From an uncultured Ruminococcus sp. (GTDB lineage: Bacteria; Bacillota_A; Clostridia; Oscillospirales; Ruminococcaceae), in assembly GCA_937880065.1 (NCBI GenBank), contig CALFMA010000395.1:1-7135 (forward strand): a stretch of DNA of 7,135 nucleotides, read 5' to 3'. Numbering within the stretch: position 1 is the stretch's first letter; the number at the start of each line of letters is the position of its first letter. Below are positions 6,951 to 7,135 of the stretch, piece after piece. The position numbers and the translations under genes were made by a program. The notes under the pieces were generated by a model, which did not search any database, had not been told where the DNA came from, and saw only the letters and a list, made by a program, of their open reading frames with translations.

Positions 6951-6955
6951 CTCTC
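6940..6955 (-). other. leader hairpin GAGAGG-AAAA-CCTCTC
   Basis: On the minus strand GAGAGG (6955-6950), an AAAA loop and CCTCTC (6945-6940) form a perfect 6-bp stem near the predicted 5' end of the operon transcript. The second CCTCTC (6932-6927) is an alternative partner. No T-run follows, so it is not a terminator; a 5' stabilising or switching structure is possible. Confidence 0.6.
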
Positions 6956-6966
6956 CCTGTGACTAT

Positions 6967-6995
6967 ATTATACCATATCTGTACAATTTTGTAAG
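6967..6995 (-). promoter_or_regulatory. promoter of the membrane-protein/kinase/regulator operon
   Basis: On the minus strand there is a consensus -10, TATAAT (6972-6967), preceded by TGG, which gives an extended -10. A weak -35, CTTACA (6995-6990, 4 of 6 matches), lies 17 bp upstream. Transcription should start near 6960, leaving a leader of about 55 nt. The poor -35 directly next to a repeated operator suggests activation by a bound regulator. Confidence 0.8.
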
Positions 6996-7030
6996 ATGTC
7001 ATTCGTCACTTTATGAATGACATTTGTCAC
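6996..7030. promoter_or_regulatory. putative two-box operator for a response regulator
   Basis: ATGTCATTCGTCAC (6996-7009) and ATGACATTTGTCAC (7017-7030) match at 12 of 14 positions and are spaced 21 bp apart, two helical turns. The second box contains a perfect dyad, TGACA-TT-TGTCA. Independently, ATGTCATTC (6996-7004) and GAATGACAT (7015-7023) form a perfect 9-bp inverted repeat with a 10-bp spacer. The block touches the operon's -35 and its right box covers the -35 of the opposite promoter. The NarL-type regulator encoded in this operon is the obvious candidate to bind it, but that is inferred from context. Confidence 0.7.
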
Positions 7031-7053
7031 ATTGTTATACCAATCCCTAAAAT
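7024..7053 (+). promoter_or_regulatory. predicted promoter of the RNase P RNA gene
   Basis: TTGTCA (7024-7029, 5 of 6 to the -35 consensus) and TAAAAT (7048-7053, 5 of 6 to the -10 consensus) are separated by 18 bp. The predicted start near 7060 is about 66 nt before the conserved GAGGAAGTCC, close to the roughly 62 nt seen in E. coli RNase P RNA. The -35 lies inside the right-hand operator box. Confidence 0.6.
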
Positions 7054-7059
7054 GTTAGT

Positions 7060-7135
7060 AGACAAAGATGATGAGCATAGATGATGTATGTCAAGGCGGA
7101 CGACGAAAGCATACTGTCGTATGGTGAGGAAGTCC
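7060..7135 (+). ncRNA. rnpB: 5' end of bacterial RNase P RNA (partial, cut by window end)
   Basis: This is the catalytic RNA of RNase P, which removes 5' leaders from tRNA precursors. The window ends in GAGGAAGTCC (7126-7135), which resembles the conserved region I signature GAGGAAAGTCC with one A fewer. Directly before it, CATAC-TGTC-GTATG (7110-7123) forms a hairpin in the position expected for helix P3. The distance from the predicted transcription start fits the family. The pairing partners of the 5' stem and the rest of the core lie outside the window, so class A or B cannot be decided and the exact 5' end is approximate. Confidence 0.65.

Noticed and set aside
7068..7130. Short ATG-initiated open frame at the right edge (about 20 codons to TGA)
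   Set aside because: It has no ribosome binding site and lies fully within the sequence that fits the RNase P RNA 5' domain.
1..7135. CRISPR array, transposon or phage features
   Set aside because: No regularly spaced repeats, transposase or integrase motifs, terminal inverted repeats or phage genes were found; the repeats seen are short and local.

Overview
The window looks like chromosomal DNA from a low-to-moderate GC, Gram-positive gut or rumen Clostridia, most likely a Ruminococcus-type organism (Oscillospiraceae/Ruminococcaceae). The main evidence is a secreted protein that carries both a cohesin-like module and a dockerin whose helices resemble Ruminococcus dockerins. Strong AAGGAG-type ribosome binding sites and a 7TM-type NarL-family sensor kinase fit the same placement. 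The genus assignment is inference, since no search could be run.

Left part (1-2210, + strand): the last 24 codons of an unrecognised gene, then a 5'-methylthioadenosine/S-adenosylhomocysteine nucleosidase (mtnN), then a 449-residue secreted scaffoldin-like protein (signal peptide, divergent beta-rich module, cohesin-like module, dockerin). A strong hairpin terminator ends this group and separates it from a convergent operon.

Right part (2222-6904, - strand): three genes read leftward, in transcription order a very hydrophobic protein of about 785 residues with roughly 27 membrane segments, a 7TM-PAS-HisKA_3-HATPase sensor kinase, and a NarL/LuxR-type response regulator. The kinase and regulator genes are 4 bp apart, and the regulator's ribosome binding site lies inside the end of the kinase gene. 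The layout recalls LiaFSR/VraTSR envelope-stress modules (membrane protein, kinase, regulator), but the membrane protein is much larger and is not a recognisable LiaF.

Right edge (6905-7135): a compact divergent control region. It holds an extended -10 promoter for the operon and, directly upstream of its -35, two 14-bp direct repeats spaced 21 bp apart that also contain a 9-bp inverted repeat. A + strand promoter has its -35 inside the second repeat and leads into what appears to be the 5' end of RNase P RNA (rnpB), cut by the window end. The simplest reading is an autoregulated membrane-protein/two-component operon whose operator abuts and overlaps the promoter of a housekeeping RNA.
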